DNA from: Clostridium sp. CAG:417 | GTDB lineage: Bacteria > Bacillota_I > Bacilli_A > RF39 > UBA660 | Direction: 5' to 3' | NCBI GenBank assembly: GCA_000432835.1 | Contig: FR890375.1 | Location: forward strand, 228,272-292,271 | Length of the DNA stretch: 64,000 nt | Shown here: one piece after another, positions 17,469-26,203 of the stretch | Numbering within the stretch: position 1 is the stretch's first letter | Layout: the number at the start of each line of letters is the position of its first letter | Position numbers and translations under genes: made by a program | The notes under the pieces: model-generated | The model's database searches: none | The model's input: the letters and a program-made list of their open reading frames with translations, nothing else | Told to the model about the DNA's origin: nothing

Positions 17469-18341
17469 TTATTTAGCACCTTTAACTTCATAAGCATCAC
17501 TGACAACATAAAATATGTTAGGATCAAGTAATTTAATGCTTTCTGTTATCTCAAAGTATTCCTTACTTGGAATTACTGTTAGTAGTATTTCCCTTTTGGT
17601 ATTAGTATATGCTCCTTCAACATCAAATACTGTAACAGTATGATTCATTTCTTCCATAATAAATTGCTTTATTTTTTCAGCCTTATCTGTCACAATATAT
17701 ATTGATTTATTTTTAGAAACACCCAATAGTATTTTATCGACAACAAGACTATTTATATAATTAATTATAACGGCATACATAATCATTGTAATTCCGAAGT
17801 AGTATCCTCCTATTAAAACGATAATTGTATTAATGACAAAATTAGTTTTACCAATTGGGATTTTAAACTTATCATATATTATTTGACTAATTATAGGAAG
17901 TCCGCCATTACTAAAGCCAGTTTTATAAAGTAGACCATTACAAACTCCTCCAGCGAATCCAATAAATATTGAAATTACTAAAAGATCATTCATATCAATT
18001 TGCATTAGTGGGGAAAGAAAGTTAGTTAGGTAAACAAATAAGGGATAAACAATTGTTGCGACGAGCGTTCCTTTAGTTCTTTCTTTACCTAGAAATATAT
18101 AACTAAAAACTAGTAGTATAGCTGAAACAATAAATATTGTTACAGCGGGAGTTATATGACTAATGTATTTTAGGATAAGCGCTATCCCGTTGACACCGCC
18201 GGTTGTAATTCTGGAGGGCTCTATTAAAAAGTTATATATTATTGCTGAAAAGAAAAGGGAGATAATCATTTGAAGATATCTTTTTGGGATACTTTGACTT
18301 GAACTCTTGAGAACTTCTTTTTTTATTTTTTTGTTTTTCAT
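17469..18341 (-). CDS. YitT family membrane protein (second of a pair)
   Basis: 290 residues: five or six hydrophobic segments in the first 200 residues (DUF161 repeats, with SRITTGGVNGIAL as the family's glycine-rich loop), then a soluble C-terminal DUF2179 domain (about 205-290, including VFDVEGAYTNTKREILLTVI). The family's function is not established. It starts on the same base that ends its paralogue, so the two are coupled and may work together. Confidence 0.88.
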   Translation of the reverse strand: MKNKKIKKEVLKSSSQSIPKRYLQMIISLFFSAIIYNFLIEPSRITTGGVNGIALILKYISHITPAVTIFIVSAILLVFSYIFLGKERTKGTLVATIVYPLFVYLTNFLSPLMQIDMNDLLVISIFIGFAGGVCNGLLYKTGFSNGGLPIISQIIYDKFKIPIGKTNFVINTIIVLIGGYYFGITMIMYAVIINYINSLVVDKILLGVSKNKSIYIVTDKAEKIKQFIMEEMNHTVTVFDVEGAYTNTKREILLTVIPSKEYFEITESIKLLDPNIFYVVSDAYEVKGAK

Positions 18342-19213
18342 TATTGTCCTCCTACAACTTCATAAGCATCTGTTACTACAAAAAATGTTTCATTATCTAT
18401 TTGCATAATACCATCTTTAAATTTAAAGTATTCTTTGGTTGGTAGGACTGTCATCAATACATATTCTTGTTTTTCAGAATAACCGCCTTCTGCCTTGAAC
18501 TCTGTAACACTGTGATGTAAATCGTTAATAATATAGTTTTTTATTTCTTTTGGGTTTTTGGTAATGATATAGAAAGCCTTACTTTCAGATACACCTATTA
18601 TTACCTTATCGGTAATGTAACTAATTATATATAACAGTATTATTCCATACATAATTTTGTTTAAACCAAAAATTATACCACTTAAAAGAATAATTATCCC
18701 ATCACTAAAGTACATGGCGTTTCCTAAACTCATTTTAAAGTATTTTGATAGCATTTGATTAATAATATCGGTACCTCCCAATGTGTAACCTGCTTTATAA
18801 ATTAGTCCTGCTCCAGCACCTTGAATTATACCTGCGAATATAGTAGCAAGAAGAGTTGGAATTTCACCAAGTGATATATATTGAGTCACAGGTGTGGTTA
18901 ATTGAACAAAAAGGGGAAATAAAAGACTCCCGATTAGAGAATAAAAGGTTTTTTCTTTGCCTAGTAAAAAATAACTTAATACTACTAAGAGAATATCAAT
19001 TACTAATATTACAACGGAAGGAGTTAAATTAAATAAACTTTCAGTAATAATTGATAAACCGCTTATACCACCAGATACTAAATTATTAGGAAGACAAAAG
19101 ATGTTAAATGATAGCGCTACTAAAAGAGCACCAAGACATAATTCAATAAATCTTTTTATCTTTTTCTTTGAGTATATCTTTTTAATTACTTCGCTGGTAG
19201 TAGTATTTTTCAT
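18341..19213 (-). CDS. YitT family membrane protein (first of a pair)
   Basis: 290 residues with the same plan as its neighbour: hydrophobic DUF161 region with NNLVSGGISGLSII and GYTLGGTDII loops, then a DUF2179 domain (FKAEGGYSEKQEYVLMTVL). Tandem YitT paralogues suggest duplication and a possible heteromeric role. It starts 2 bp after the prfB stop, so prfB and both YitT genes are probably on one transcript. Confidence 0.88.
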   Translation of the reverse strand: MKNTTTSEVIKKIYSKKKIKRFIELCLGALLVALSFNIFCLPNNLVSGGISGLSIITESLFNLTPSVVILVIDILLVVLSYFLLGKEKTFYSLIGSLLFPLFVQLTTPVTQYISLGEIPTLLATIFAGIIQGAGAGLIYKAGYTLGGTDIINQMLSKYFKMSLGNAMYFSDGIIILLSGIIFGLNKIMYGIILLYIISYITDKVIIGVSESKAFYIITKNPKEIKNYIINDLHHSVTEFKAEGGYSEKQEYVLMTVLPTKEYFKFKDGIMQIDNETFFVVTDAYEVVGGQ

Positions 19214-19214
19214 T

Positions 19215-20313
19215 TTATTTTCCCCTTTTTAAATTACTTTCGATAAAGATATCTATATCGCCATCTAGTACTTTTGATACATTACTTGTTTCTGTATTTG
19301 TTCTATGATCTTTTACCATTGAATATGGATGCATAACATAACTTCTAATCTGGGAACCAAATTCTATATTTGAACTTTGTCCTCTTAGATTATCTAATTC
19401 TTTTTTCTTTTTTTCTTCTTCTAATAATAATAACTTGCTTTTTAAAACGTTCATTGCAGTTTCTTTATTTTTAATTTGACTTCTTTCATTTTGACATGTA
19501 ACAACTATTTTCGTTGGTAAATGAGTAATTCTAACTGCGGAATCTGTGGTGTTTACACCCTGTCCACCACATCCACTAGAGCGATAAACATCTATTTTTA
19601 GGTCTTTTTCATTTATGTCAATGGAAATATTATTATCTATTTTAGGAGTTACTTCAACAGATGCAAAGGATGTATGGCGTCTATTATTTGAATCAAATGG
19701 AGAGAGTCTTACTAGCCTATGAACGCCTTTTTCATTTTTTAAATAACCATAGGCATTGTGACCTTTTACCTCAATCGAACAACTTTTTATTCCTGCCTCT
19801 TCTCCTGCTTGAACATCTAATACAACTAATTTAAAGCCTTTTTTTTCACAGTATCTAGTATACATTCTATATAACATATCTGCCCAATCGCAAGCTTCTG
19901 TTCCACCAGCGCCACTATGAATTTCTAGAATACAATCATTTTTATCATATGGACCATTCAAAAGAAGAAGTAATTTTAACTCTTCAGTTCTTCTTCTTAA
20001 TGTTTCGAAGTCAGTATTAATTTGTTTTTCTAACTCTTCATCACTTTCCAATTCAAGAAGATTTAATAATTCAATGGTATCGTCTATATCTTTTTTTAAA
20101 CTTTCTAAAGAATTAACAGTGTTTTTTATCTCTGATGTTTCTTTGATGAATTGTTCTGCCTTCTTTTGATCTTGCCAAAAGGTCGATTCATTTATTTTAG
20201 TATCTCTTTCTTTTATTTCTTCCTTTTTCTGATCAATGTCAAAGTGACCTCCATAAATCTTTTACTTCATCATTTATCTTGGTTAATTCTCTTTTTAATT
20301 CGCTTTTTTCCAT
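19215..20313 (-). CDS. prfB: Peptide chain release factor 2, programmed +1 frameshift
   Basis: Recognises UAA and UGA stop codons and triggers peptide release. From ATG 20313 a 24-codon frame (MEKSELKRELTKINDEVKDL) reaches CTT TGA C at 20244-20238. A +1 slip into GAC continues DIDQKKEEIKERDTKINEST and the rest, giving about 365 residues. The GGAGG preceding the slip site acts as the internal Shine-Dalgarno stimulator known for prfB. The mature part has the SPF anticodon-like motif (RLSPFDSNNRR) and the catalytic GGQ (SSGCGGQGVNTTDSA). The frameshift gives autoregulation: low RF2 slows UGA reading and favours the shift. Confidence 0.97.
20238..20254 (-). promoter_or_regulatory. RF2 programmed frameshift site
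   Basis: On the minus strand TGGAGGTCACTTTGAC: an SD-like GGAGG 3 nt before the slip codon CTT, then UGA and C. This is the classic arrangement that stimulates +1 slippage. Confidence 0.95.
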
Positions 20314-20394
20314 TTTATCCCAACTTTCTAGTATTATTATATACATATTTTAAAAATATAAACAACATATAATTTATGTATAATTTGTATTTTA

Positions 20395-20480
20395 CTGCAT
20401 AATATATAAATGAGGAAGGTTCACTAATAAGTGTGAAGATCCTCTGTATATAGATGAGCACAAGTTGTGCTCTTTTTTAT
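20395..20480 (+). ncRNA. Candidate small RNA with hairpin and intrinsic terminator
   Basis: A stem-loop at 20412-20444 (GAGGA with TCCTC; TTCAC with GTGAA inside) is followed by a GC-containing terminator, GAGCAC (20455-20460) against GTGCTC (20467-20472), and a T6 run. No coding gene on the plus strand lies upstream: prfB is divergent. TATAAT-like boxes near 20376 and 20398 could start it. It ends just before the promoter of the next gene. It matches no riboswitch or leader I can name. Confidence 0.5.
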
Positions 20481-20509
20481 TTGACAAAAGCGAACAAAAG
20501 TGTTATAAT
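20481..20509 (+). promoter_or_regulatory. Consensus sigma-A promoter
   Basis: TTGACA (20481-20486), a 17-bp spacer and TATAAT (20504-20509): both boxes are exact. It lies 27 bp before the start codon at 20537, with AAGGGGGAG as ribosome site. Confidence 0.92.
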
Positions 20510-20536
20510 ACGCGTAATTAAAGGGGGAGATAATTT

Positions 20537-21979
20537 ATGAAAATTGAATTAGAGTTAAAAAAAATGCTAGATTTTATTTATGCATGTAATGCAGATTCAA
20601 ATCATGAAAAAGATTTATCAAATCAAACATTAATGGCTGAAAATTATTTAAAAAGGTTAAAAACTATCGATAAAAATGGCTTTGATAAAATAATTAGGGA
20701 TATTGAAAACAAGTTAAAACTAATTATAAGTAAAAATACTGAAAAGAATCCTAAAGATAGCAATGTCCTTATGGATCTAGTTACTGATAGTTTAACTGAT
20801 TATGTAATTAATAAAGTTAAATCTAAAAGATTAACTGACCCAAAATTAATCGCCAGATGTGTATATATTGAGTTAGCTCGTAACCTATACTATGATATTT
20901 CATATACTTTAGTTCCTCCTGAACAGAAAAAAATTATCGTTAATACTCCCATTGATGTAAAAAACGCTAAATTATTTTCATATGTTGTATGTAGCCAGTG
21001 GTCAGAGCTATATGCATATATTCTAAACTATTTTGGAATTGAAACTAAAATAATGCAAATTGATGGGGAAGATCATAGATGGTGTGAAACAGATTTACAT
21101 AATGGTGAAATAATTATTGCTGATGCAACTGATTACATTGGAAATTCCATTGATCTTAGTAATGCTAAATCAATAAGTGAAACAACTGGATTCTACATAC
21201 TACCCCAAAAATATAGTGGTTTAAAGCTAAGTCAAGTTTTTAGTTGTTATCAAACTAAAGACACTATTAAAATTGCCAAAGAAATATATGAATATAGAAG
21301 AGATAATGAAGATTTGGATATTAGCTTAGGTTATATAGACTGTGCCGGCGGGTATTTAGTAAATAAATTACTTGATGCTGATGAACTTTTTCACCAAAGA
21401 TATCGCAGATTTAATGACCAAAAAGAACTATTAAAATTTCTAGAGGCGGCAAGAAAATATTTATATAAACTAGAAATACCAAATAATATGGACGGATATG
21501 AAATCTTTGCCTACTATTATAAGTTTATAAAAGCCCTTCCAGCACAAGTTCGTGGAAACATCGTGATGCAAACCGTATATGCTGATTTATTTTCATATAA
21601 ACAAAATATCTTAAAAAGAAAATACTTTAAAGCTCCATCAGATTATATTAAATACTTAGAAGAACTAGTTTATGATAGATATTATGAATACTTAAATAAA
21701 AATGAGAATATTGCTATTTTAGAACAGATTAAAAAAGGCTTAATAAGTAGTGAAAAAATAGGTAATTTAGTTTTAGCAGAAGAAATTAAAATTGCTGAAT
21801 TAAATCGTCGTTTAAATCCATATTATGCCATTAATAGAGTTACCTTTTATCATAACTCAGTAGATGATACTAAAGATAATTACTATATGTATTATGAACC
21901 AAATATTGGTAAACAATTAATTAAATCCGAGGTTGATAATATCAAATTTAAAAATAATAATAAAATAATAGTAAAATAG
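20537..21979 (+). CDS. Transglutaminase-like (papain-fold) protein, large
   Basis: 480 residues, no signal peptide or membrane segment. Residues 145-200 contain a transglutaminase-like core: Cys152 in VVCSQWSELYAYIL, His180 in GEDHRWCETDL and Asp196 in EIIIADATDY, with family spacing and the hydrophobic helix after the Cys. Such folds act as amidases, proteases or cross-linking enzymes, or have lost activity. The rest is helical and charged, with DIAEE-like Lys/Glu stretches and no domain I can name. It is monocistronic: a perfect promoter in front and a strong terminator behind imply steady high expression. It is not the 245-residue spore enzyme Tgl. A host- or peptide-directed cysteine hydrolase is one possibility. 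Confidence 0.68.
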   Translation: MKIELELKKMLDFIYACNADSNHEKDLSNQTLMAENYLKRLKTIDKNGFDKIIRDIENKLKLIISKNTEKNPKDSNVLMDLVTDSLTDYVINKVKSKRLTDPKLIARCVYIELARNLYYDISYTLVPPEQKKIIVNTPIDVKNAKLFSYVVCSQWSELYAYILNYFGIETKIMQIDGEDHRWCETDLHNGEIIIADATDYIGNSIDLSNAKSISETTGFYILPQKYSGLKLSQVFSCYQTKDTIKIAKEIYEYRRDNEDLDISLGYIDCAGGYLVNKLLDADELFHQRYRRFNDQKELLKFLEAARKYLYKLEIPNNMDGYEIFAYYYKFIKALPAQVRGNIVMQTVYADLFSYKQNILKRKYFKAPSDYIKYLEELVYDRYYEYLNKNENIAILEQIKKGLISSEKIGNLVLAEEIKIAELNRRLNPYYAINRVTFYHNSVDDTKDNYYMYYEPNIGKQLIKSEVDNIKFKNNNKIIVK

Positions 21980-21982
21980 TTT

Positions 21983-22011
21983 AAAACAAGAAAATCAATT
22001 CTTGTTTTTTT
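21983..22011 (+). terminator. Terminator of the transglutaminase-like gene
   Basis: AAAACAAGAA (21983-21992) pairs with TTCTTGTTTT (21999-22008) and runs into T7. Confidence 0.85.
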
Positions 22012-22258
22012 ATATTAAATCTAAACTTATATTTCATTTATCATCTACTCTATTATGATCTAAATTTATAAATACTTTTTCTTTTTAAAGTATTGGGGAT
22101 AACTTATTTTTTAAAATTTCCACAAAAATGTGGATAAATTATTTATAACTATTAAAAAAATAGATATGGAATATTATTACCTTTGTATTTTTTTGTAAGT
22201 GATTGCTAATTTTCTTTATTTGTTATATAGAAAAAAGCCTTTATTTCAAGGTTTTTAA
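22012..22258. other. Gene-free stretch with a TCCACA/TGTGGA hairpin
   Basis: No gene seen. TCCACA (22119-22124) and TGTGGA (22129-22134) form a hairpin unrelated to either neighbouring gene end; on the minus strand it reads TTATCCACA. Near 22232-22256 a short hairpin with a T6 run on the minus strand would end the SEC-C remnant transcript. Confidence 0.5.
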
Positions 22259-22470
22259 CTACTTACCGCAACATTGTTTATACTTCTTACCACTTCCACA
22301 AGTAGTGGATGCTCCCATATTATCAATACTATCTATACTTATAGTATTATTCGTATTTCCTTGTTTATCAGACTAGGTAACATCTATATTATTTGTATTT
22401 ATGATATTACCTGTACTATAAGTATTTCTCTAACGTGTACATATTGTGGACATTGTCCACATCCGTTCAT
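22259..22470 (-). pseudogene. Small SEC-C tail protein, decayed copy A
   Basis: Starts at ATG 22470 with MNGCGQCPQYVHVR. It then needs a frameshift near 22425 and crosses a TAG before an Asn/Thr/Asp-rich linker (NTNNTISIDSIDN). It ends with the zinc-knuckle TTCGSGKKYKQCCGK at 22259, the same fold signature as the SecA tail. Intact, it would be about 70 residues with a Cys-x-x-Cys pair at each end. It is homologous over its whole length to copy B at 23920-24133. At the SEC-C codons it differs from secA and copy B at many synonymous sites, so it is the older copy. Confidence 0.7.
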
Positions 22471-22536
22471 CTAATATGATTATATCAATTTTTACTTTTT
22501 TATCCAATAATTGTAAGTTTTTATTCAACCACTTAT

Positions 22537-23062
22537 CTAAAAATTAATAATTTTGCTTTTTATCAAATCCTTATACGCTTTCATAAAAACCTTTGGTTCC
22601 ATATATAAATTATGTATATTAATTTTATTTTTTGATTTTCAACGATTACTAATAAACTTTATATTACATTCTCCTTCAATATTTTTATCAAAAGATAGTT
22701 CCAACTCTATTAGAAATTAATCCCACAATGTTAATGGGAAATGATGATGAATACAAACTTGATTCCCCAGTAATATCTTTTCCACTTCTACCCGTAATTT
22801 CACTTATTAATTTTGGATTAATACTAAACATAATTTCTTCTTTATCTTTTATTATTTTTAAAGGATTAATGCAATTGATAATCTTGATTTATTTTCAATG
22901 ATAAATATATATATTTATCATTGACTATATTTTTTTGTATAAGTTTAAAATTAGATTTATTCTTTTATGATTGTAAATTAAAATATAAATTGTATTTACA
23001 AGCGAAAGTAATAAGGCTAAACTCGATATACTTATTGTTATAATATCTTTTAGCATTGTCAT
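22537..23062 (-). pseudogene. Decayed single-pass membrane protein gene
   Basis: ATG 23062 starts MTMLKDIITISISSLALLLS, an N-terminal membrane helix, followed by a basic stretch (YNHKRINLNFKLIQ). The frame breaks near 22885; homologous-looking sequence continues in other frames as DKEEIMFSINPKLISEITG, then YSSSFPINIVGLISNR, and near the end NIHNLYMEPKVFMKAYKDL. At least three frame changes and a stop are present. The plan (short N-tail, one helix, small beta-rich domain) is common among small phage- or island-borne proteins; I cannot name the family. Confidence 0.55.
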
Positions 23063-23098
23063 AACTCTTTTCTACTATAAAACATATCTATATATTTT

Positions 23099-23755
23099 TT
23101 ATTTATAATTATTTTTTTTAACAAGACGAGCAGGTTTTTCTTTGCTATTCAAAATCATTTGTAATAAATCTCGTATGGTATGCTCTTTACCAACTATGTA
23201 GTAGTCTATTCCTGCGTTTTCAGCACCAACTTGATCACTTTTAATACTATCACCTATCATTAAACAATCGGCCTTAGGTGAATCTCCTATAGCTAATTCA
23301 AATGATTCTAAATCTGGTTTCATAGCATCTTCACCAGCAACTATTTTATCTATATACTCATACAATCCAGTTCTTTTTAATCTTCGTACTTGTGTTCCAC
23401 TAAACCAACTTGTAAGAATAACAATATCTTTTCCATTGGCTTTTAAATAATCAAGTAATTCAATAGCACCATCAGCTACAACGTCTTTTATAGTTTCACC
23501 GTTATGAATCATCCATCCACTTATTGTTTCCTCGCTAACAGAAAAACCATAACTTTTAAAGAAATGACTTAGTGTCTTAAAATCATATTTTGGAAATTCT
23601 AATTCGTATTTATTTAATATTGATTGTTTTTGTTTAAAAAATTCTTCTTGTTCTTCAACTGGAATACTCTTTCTTAAATAATCATCTTCTTTTGACCAAT
23701 CTGGAATTAATAAAGTATAATCTAAATCAAATATATATTTTTTATGATTTTTCAT
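23099..23755 (-). CDS. HAD-superfamily hydrolase
   Basis: 218 residues. Motif I FDLDYTLL supplies the nucleophile and acid Asp pair, motif II is VILTSWFSG, motif III Lys lies in DAMKPDLESF, and motif IV is MIGDSIKSDQ. A helical cap lies between about residues 20 and 95. This is the HAD subfamily I plan (phosphoglycolate phosphatase or nucleotidase-like). The substrate is unknown. I chose ATG 23755, which has GGAGAGA 5 nt before it; the longer frame from 23800 has no site. It sits between the two SEC-C remnants, so it may be cargo of an older island. Confidence 0.87.
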   Translation of the reverse strand: MKNHKKYIFDLDYTLLIPDWSKEDDYLRKSIPVEEQEEFFKQKQSILNKYELEFPKYDFKTLSHFFKSYGFSVSEETISGWMIHNGETIKDVVADGAIELLDYLKANGKDIVILTSWFSGTQVRRLKRTGLYEYIDKIVAGEDAMKPDLESFELAIGDSPKADCLMIGDSIKSDQVGAENAGIDYYIVGKEHTIRDLLQMILNSKEKPARLVKKNNYK

Positions 23756-23919
23756 AGTTCTCTCCATTTCTTGCAAATTATTATATATTAAAGCTTGCAT
23801 TTAGACAATGCAAAATCAGTAAAAAAACTTATCTAAATGCTTTTTCCGAGATAAAATTACCTAAAAATTGTAAGTGACAAAAAAACTTGCAAACCTTTTA
23901 TTTATATGGCTTTGCGAGC

Positions 23920-24133
23920 TTATTTACCACAACAATTCTTATATTTTTTTCCACTTCCACAAGAACTTGATTCTCCTATATTATCGTTATTATCAGTATT
24001 TATAGTATTATCGTTATTTCCTTTAATACCGGTACAAGGTATCATCTGTATTATTGGTATTATCAGTATTATCGTTACTATAAATAATTTATCTACTGTG
24101 GACAAATCGTGGACACTGCCCACATCCGTTCAC
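23920..24133 (-). pseudogene. Small SEC-C tail protein, decayed copy B
   Basis: Starts at GTG 24133 with VNGCGQCPRFVHSR followed at once by TAA. The next stretch reads SNDNTDNTNNTDDT in one frame, then shifts to GNNDNTINTDNNDN and ends SSSCGSGKKYKNCCGK at 23920. The last 26 bp are nearly identical to the secA 3' end, unlike copy A. A terminator (about 23885-23925) with T7 follows on the minus strand. It could be a real gene that decayed or, in part, the far-end attachment site of the island. Confidence 0.68.
23927..23952 (-). repeat. Candidate attachment repeat, distal copy
   Basis: 26 bp, 25 identical to 28235-28260 in the secA tail (one A/G difference at position 6). Contains CAATTCTTATATTTTTTTCC. 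It encodes part of the SEC-C knuckle in both places. Confidence 0.6.
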
Positions 24134-24179
24134 TTGATATGAGTATATCATATTTTTATTTTTTTCACGAATGTGCGTT

Positions 24180-24971
24180 TTAAAAATCCCGTGGAGTTAT
24201 TACATTTAAATCTAAAAGAATTAATGATATAAGTGATAATAAATAATAGTATTTTCTATTTTCTAATATCTTTTCTTGTCCTTCAAATAATTCCAATGAT
24301 GTTTTCGAAAAATCATCAAGACTATACTTATCCACACCTAGCTCTAAAAAAATTTTATGCATCATTGCTACAGCATTTAATAACATATATCTATTAATTT
24401 TAGATATTTTATATTCACGTTCCTTTATATACTTCTTTAAATTATCATTTTTTAATAATGTTGTGGTTTTGTCATAACTCGTTATTATATAAGATTCTAA
24501 ACAAGGATAACTTAATAATAATAACCCATTCATATCTCCATTCTTATTTTCAATAGAGTTACCTAACTTTTCAATTAATTCTTTTACAACTCCTTTAGGA
24601 TTAGATCTATTATCTCTATCCCAAATAAAATATACATTTATATTCTTTATATCTATACCATACTCTGTATATAATTTAATATATATTTCATTAAGATAAT
24701 CTTTATCTTTTTTAATTGAAGACAAATTAGAATTTTTTGAATTTATAACGATTACCCTTGAATTTTCATTTCCCTTCATTACAAATTCATCATAATTTTT
24801 AAAATTTTGTTGATTTCTACTTTTTTCAACATAATTATAATGAAGAATTTTTCTAAATATTTGTTTTAATAATTCAAATTCATCAGCAGCACCCTCAACA
24901 ATAATTAACACAGTACCAATATTTCTTTTTAAATTAATCTTTAAAGACTTTATTGTATCTAGGCAATCCAT
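24180..24971 (-). CDS. TOPRIM-domain protein, partner of AAA ATPase (defence candidate)
   Basis: 263 residues. The TOPRIM fold is indicated by the N-terminal strand-loop VLIIVEGAADEFELL with Glu26, and by YFIWDRDNRSN with Asp118 and Asp120, the E and DxD metal ligands of OLD-family, RloB-like and DUF4435/AriB-like nucleases. The rest is helical (LLLLSYPCLESYIITSY, then RYMLLNAVAMMHK). Its start overlaps the end of the ATPase gene by about 38 nt. I chose ATG 24971 because GGAG lies 6 nt upstream inside the ATPase frame; 24983 is the alternative. Likely a nuclease effector released or activated by the ATPase. Which named family (RloAB, PARIS or split OLD) it belongs to cannot be settled by eye. 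Confidence 0.68.
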   Translation of the reverse strand: MDCLDTIKSLKINLKRNIGTVLIIVEGAADEFELLKQIFRKILHYNYVEKSRNQQNFKNYDEFVMKGNENSRVIVINSKNSNLSSIKKDKDYLNEIYIKLYTEYGIDIKNINVYFIWDRDNRSNPKGVVKELIEKLGNSIENKNGDMNGLLLLSYPCLESYIITSYDKTTTLLKNDNLKKYIKEREYKISKINRYMLLNAVAMMHKIFLELGVDKYSLDDFSKTSLELFEGQEKILENRKYYYLLSLISLILLDLNVITPRDF

Positions 24972-26088
24972 TAAACACTCCATTCAAATACATTTTTTCA
25001 GTATTTTGTGACTCTCTGGGCATTTCATCAGAAAATCTTTTAATTTGTGAACCTTTTTTCGAATCAAAGTATACTGAATAAATTTGGTCTGGTCTTAACA
25101 AACTATTATTCAATATGTTTGTAGAATGCGAAGTGAAAAACAACTGTGAATTATTTGAATAATGGAAAAAATATTTTATTATACATTCTTCTAATTCATT
25201 ATGGAATCCACTACTAAATTCATCAATTATTATCATGCATTCATTGTTAATTGCATGAAGAAATGATGGTAACAATTCCATAAATGTTTTGTTGCCTGTT
25301 GACTCAAACATTTCAGGAACATATATATCTGTACCTGATTTGTTGAATGAAATAAATTTTTTGTTATCATTTGATTTAACAGAAAATTTATGATTTGGAT
25401 CAGATGTCTCTGTTCCATATTCAATTTTTTGATTATAATTTATTTTTTCTAAAAATTTATTGATTTCATCTACAGTATTATCATTTAAATATTCATGAAC
25501 TAATAGATTTTCACCAGAATATGTTACAACATTCCTATAGTAACAATTGATATATACAGATTTTTTCATATAGTTAAACCAATTAATTAATACTTTATCT
25601 TCATAAAAATTAGTGTCAAAATAAATTCTACGTAAAAATAGTAGTTTATTAGATATATCTGTAAAAGTCTTTTCATCATTAAGTAAAAATTTAGCAGTAT
25701 TCCCTAGTCTTTCCAAAATTATTTTTTTATCCATAACAAGTTTTTCTGAAACAATTTCATTAAGTCCTATTTCAATTAAATATATTATCTCAACATTTTC
25801 TTGTATAAATGTATATTCAATTTTATACGTTTTTTTGTCTGTGTAAAAACTTTTGTTTGTCATAAAATCCACTTCTTTATTACCAAATAACAAATCTAAT
25901 AAAAAAGTAATACCAGATAAAATCTTTGTTTTTCCAGAAGCATTTTCTCCAACAAACAAACATCCCTTAAGTAATTTGTTACTCCCAACATTTTCACTTT
26001 CCAAAAACTTATAATTTGTTGCAGTAAAATCTATTTCTGTTGATTTTGTGAAAGTTACATAATTATCTAATTTTATTTTTTTTAGCAT
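24934..26088 (-). CDS. AAA/ABC-type ATPase, RloA/AriA/OLD-like (defence candidate)
   Basis: 384 residues. Walker A GENASGKT is at 47-54, after an N-terminal strand pair (KLDNYVTFTKSTEIDF) typical of AAA_15/AAA_21 SMC-like ATPases. The signature-like FESTGNKTFMELLP is at about 261-274, Walker B MIIIDE at 285-290 and the switch TSHS at 319-322. The middle third is the variable insert. This is the ATPase type of OLD, RloA and PARIS AriA. It is first gene of a two-gene unit with the TOPRIM protein. ATG 26088 follows a GGGTGAT ribosome site. AT-rich bases and the nearby integrase indicate horizontal transfer. Confidence 0.82.
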   Translation of the reverse strand: MLKKIKLDNYVTFTKSTEIDFTATNYKFLESENVGSNKLLKGCLFVGENASGKTKILSGITFLLDLLFGNKEVDFMTNKSFYTDKKTYKIEYTFIQENVEIIYLIEIGLNEIVSEKLVMDKKIILERLGNTAKFLLNDEKTFTDISNKLLFLRRIYFDTNFYEDKVLINWFNYMKKSVYINCYYRNVVTYSGENLLVHEYLNDNTVDEINKFLEKINYNQKIEYGTETSDPNHKFSVKSNDNKKFISFNKSGTDIYVPEMFESTGNKTFMELLPSFLHAINNECMIIIDEFSSGFHNELEECIIKYFFHYSNNSQLFFTSHSTNILNNSLLRPDQIYSVYFDSKKGSQIKRFSDEMPRESQNTEKMYLNGVFNGLPRYNKVFKD

Positions 26089-26203
26089 ATTATCACCCTT
26101 TCAATAATATTATATACAAAATGTAAAAAAAATACAACATCAAAACAATTAAATGTATTTTTTTTACGCTATTATATACACTAATTAATAAATGTCAAGT
26201 TTT

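Noticed and set aside
24180..26088. Naming the ATPase/TOPRIM pair PARIS outright
   Set aside because: The DUF4435 features of AriB cannot be confirmed by eye, so only the general class is claimed.
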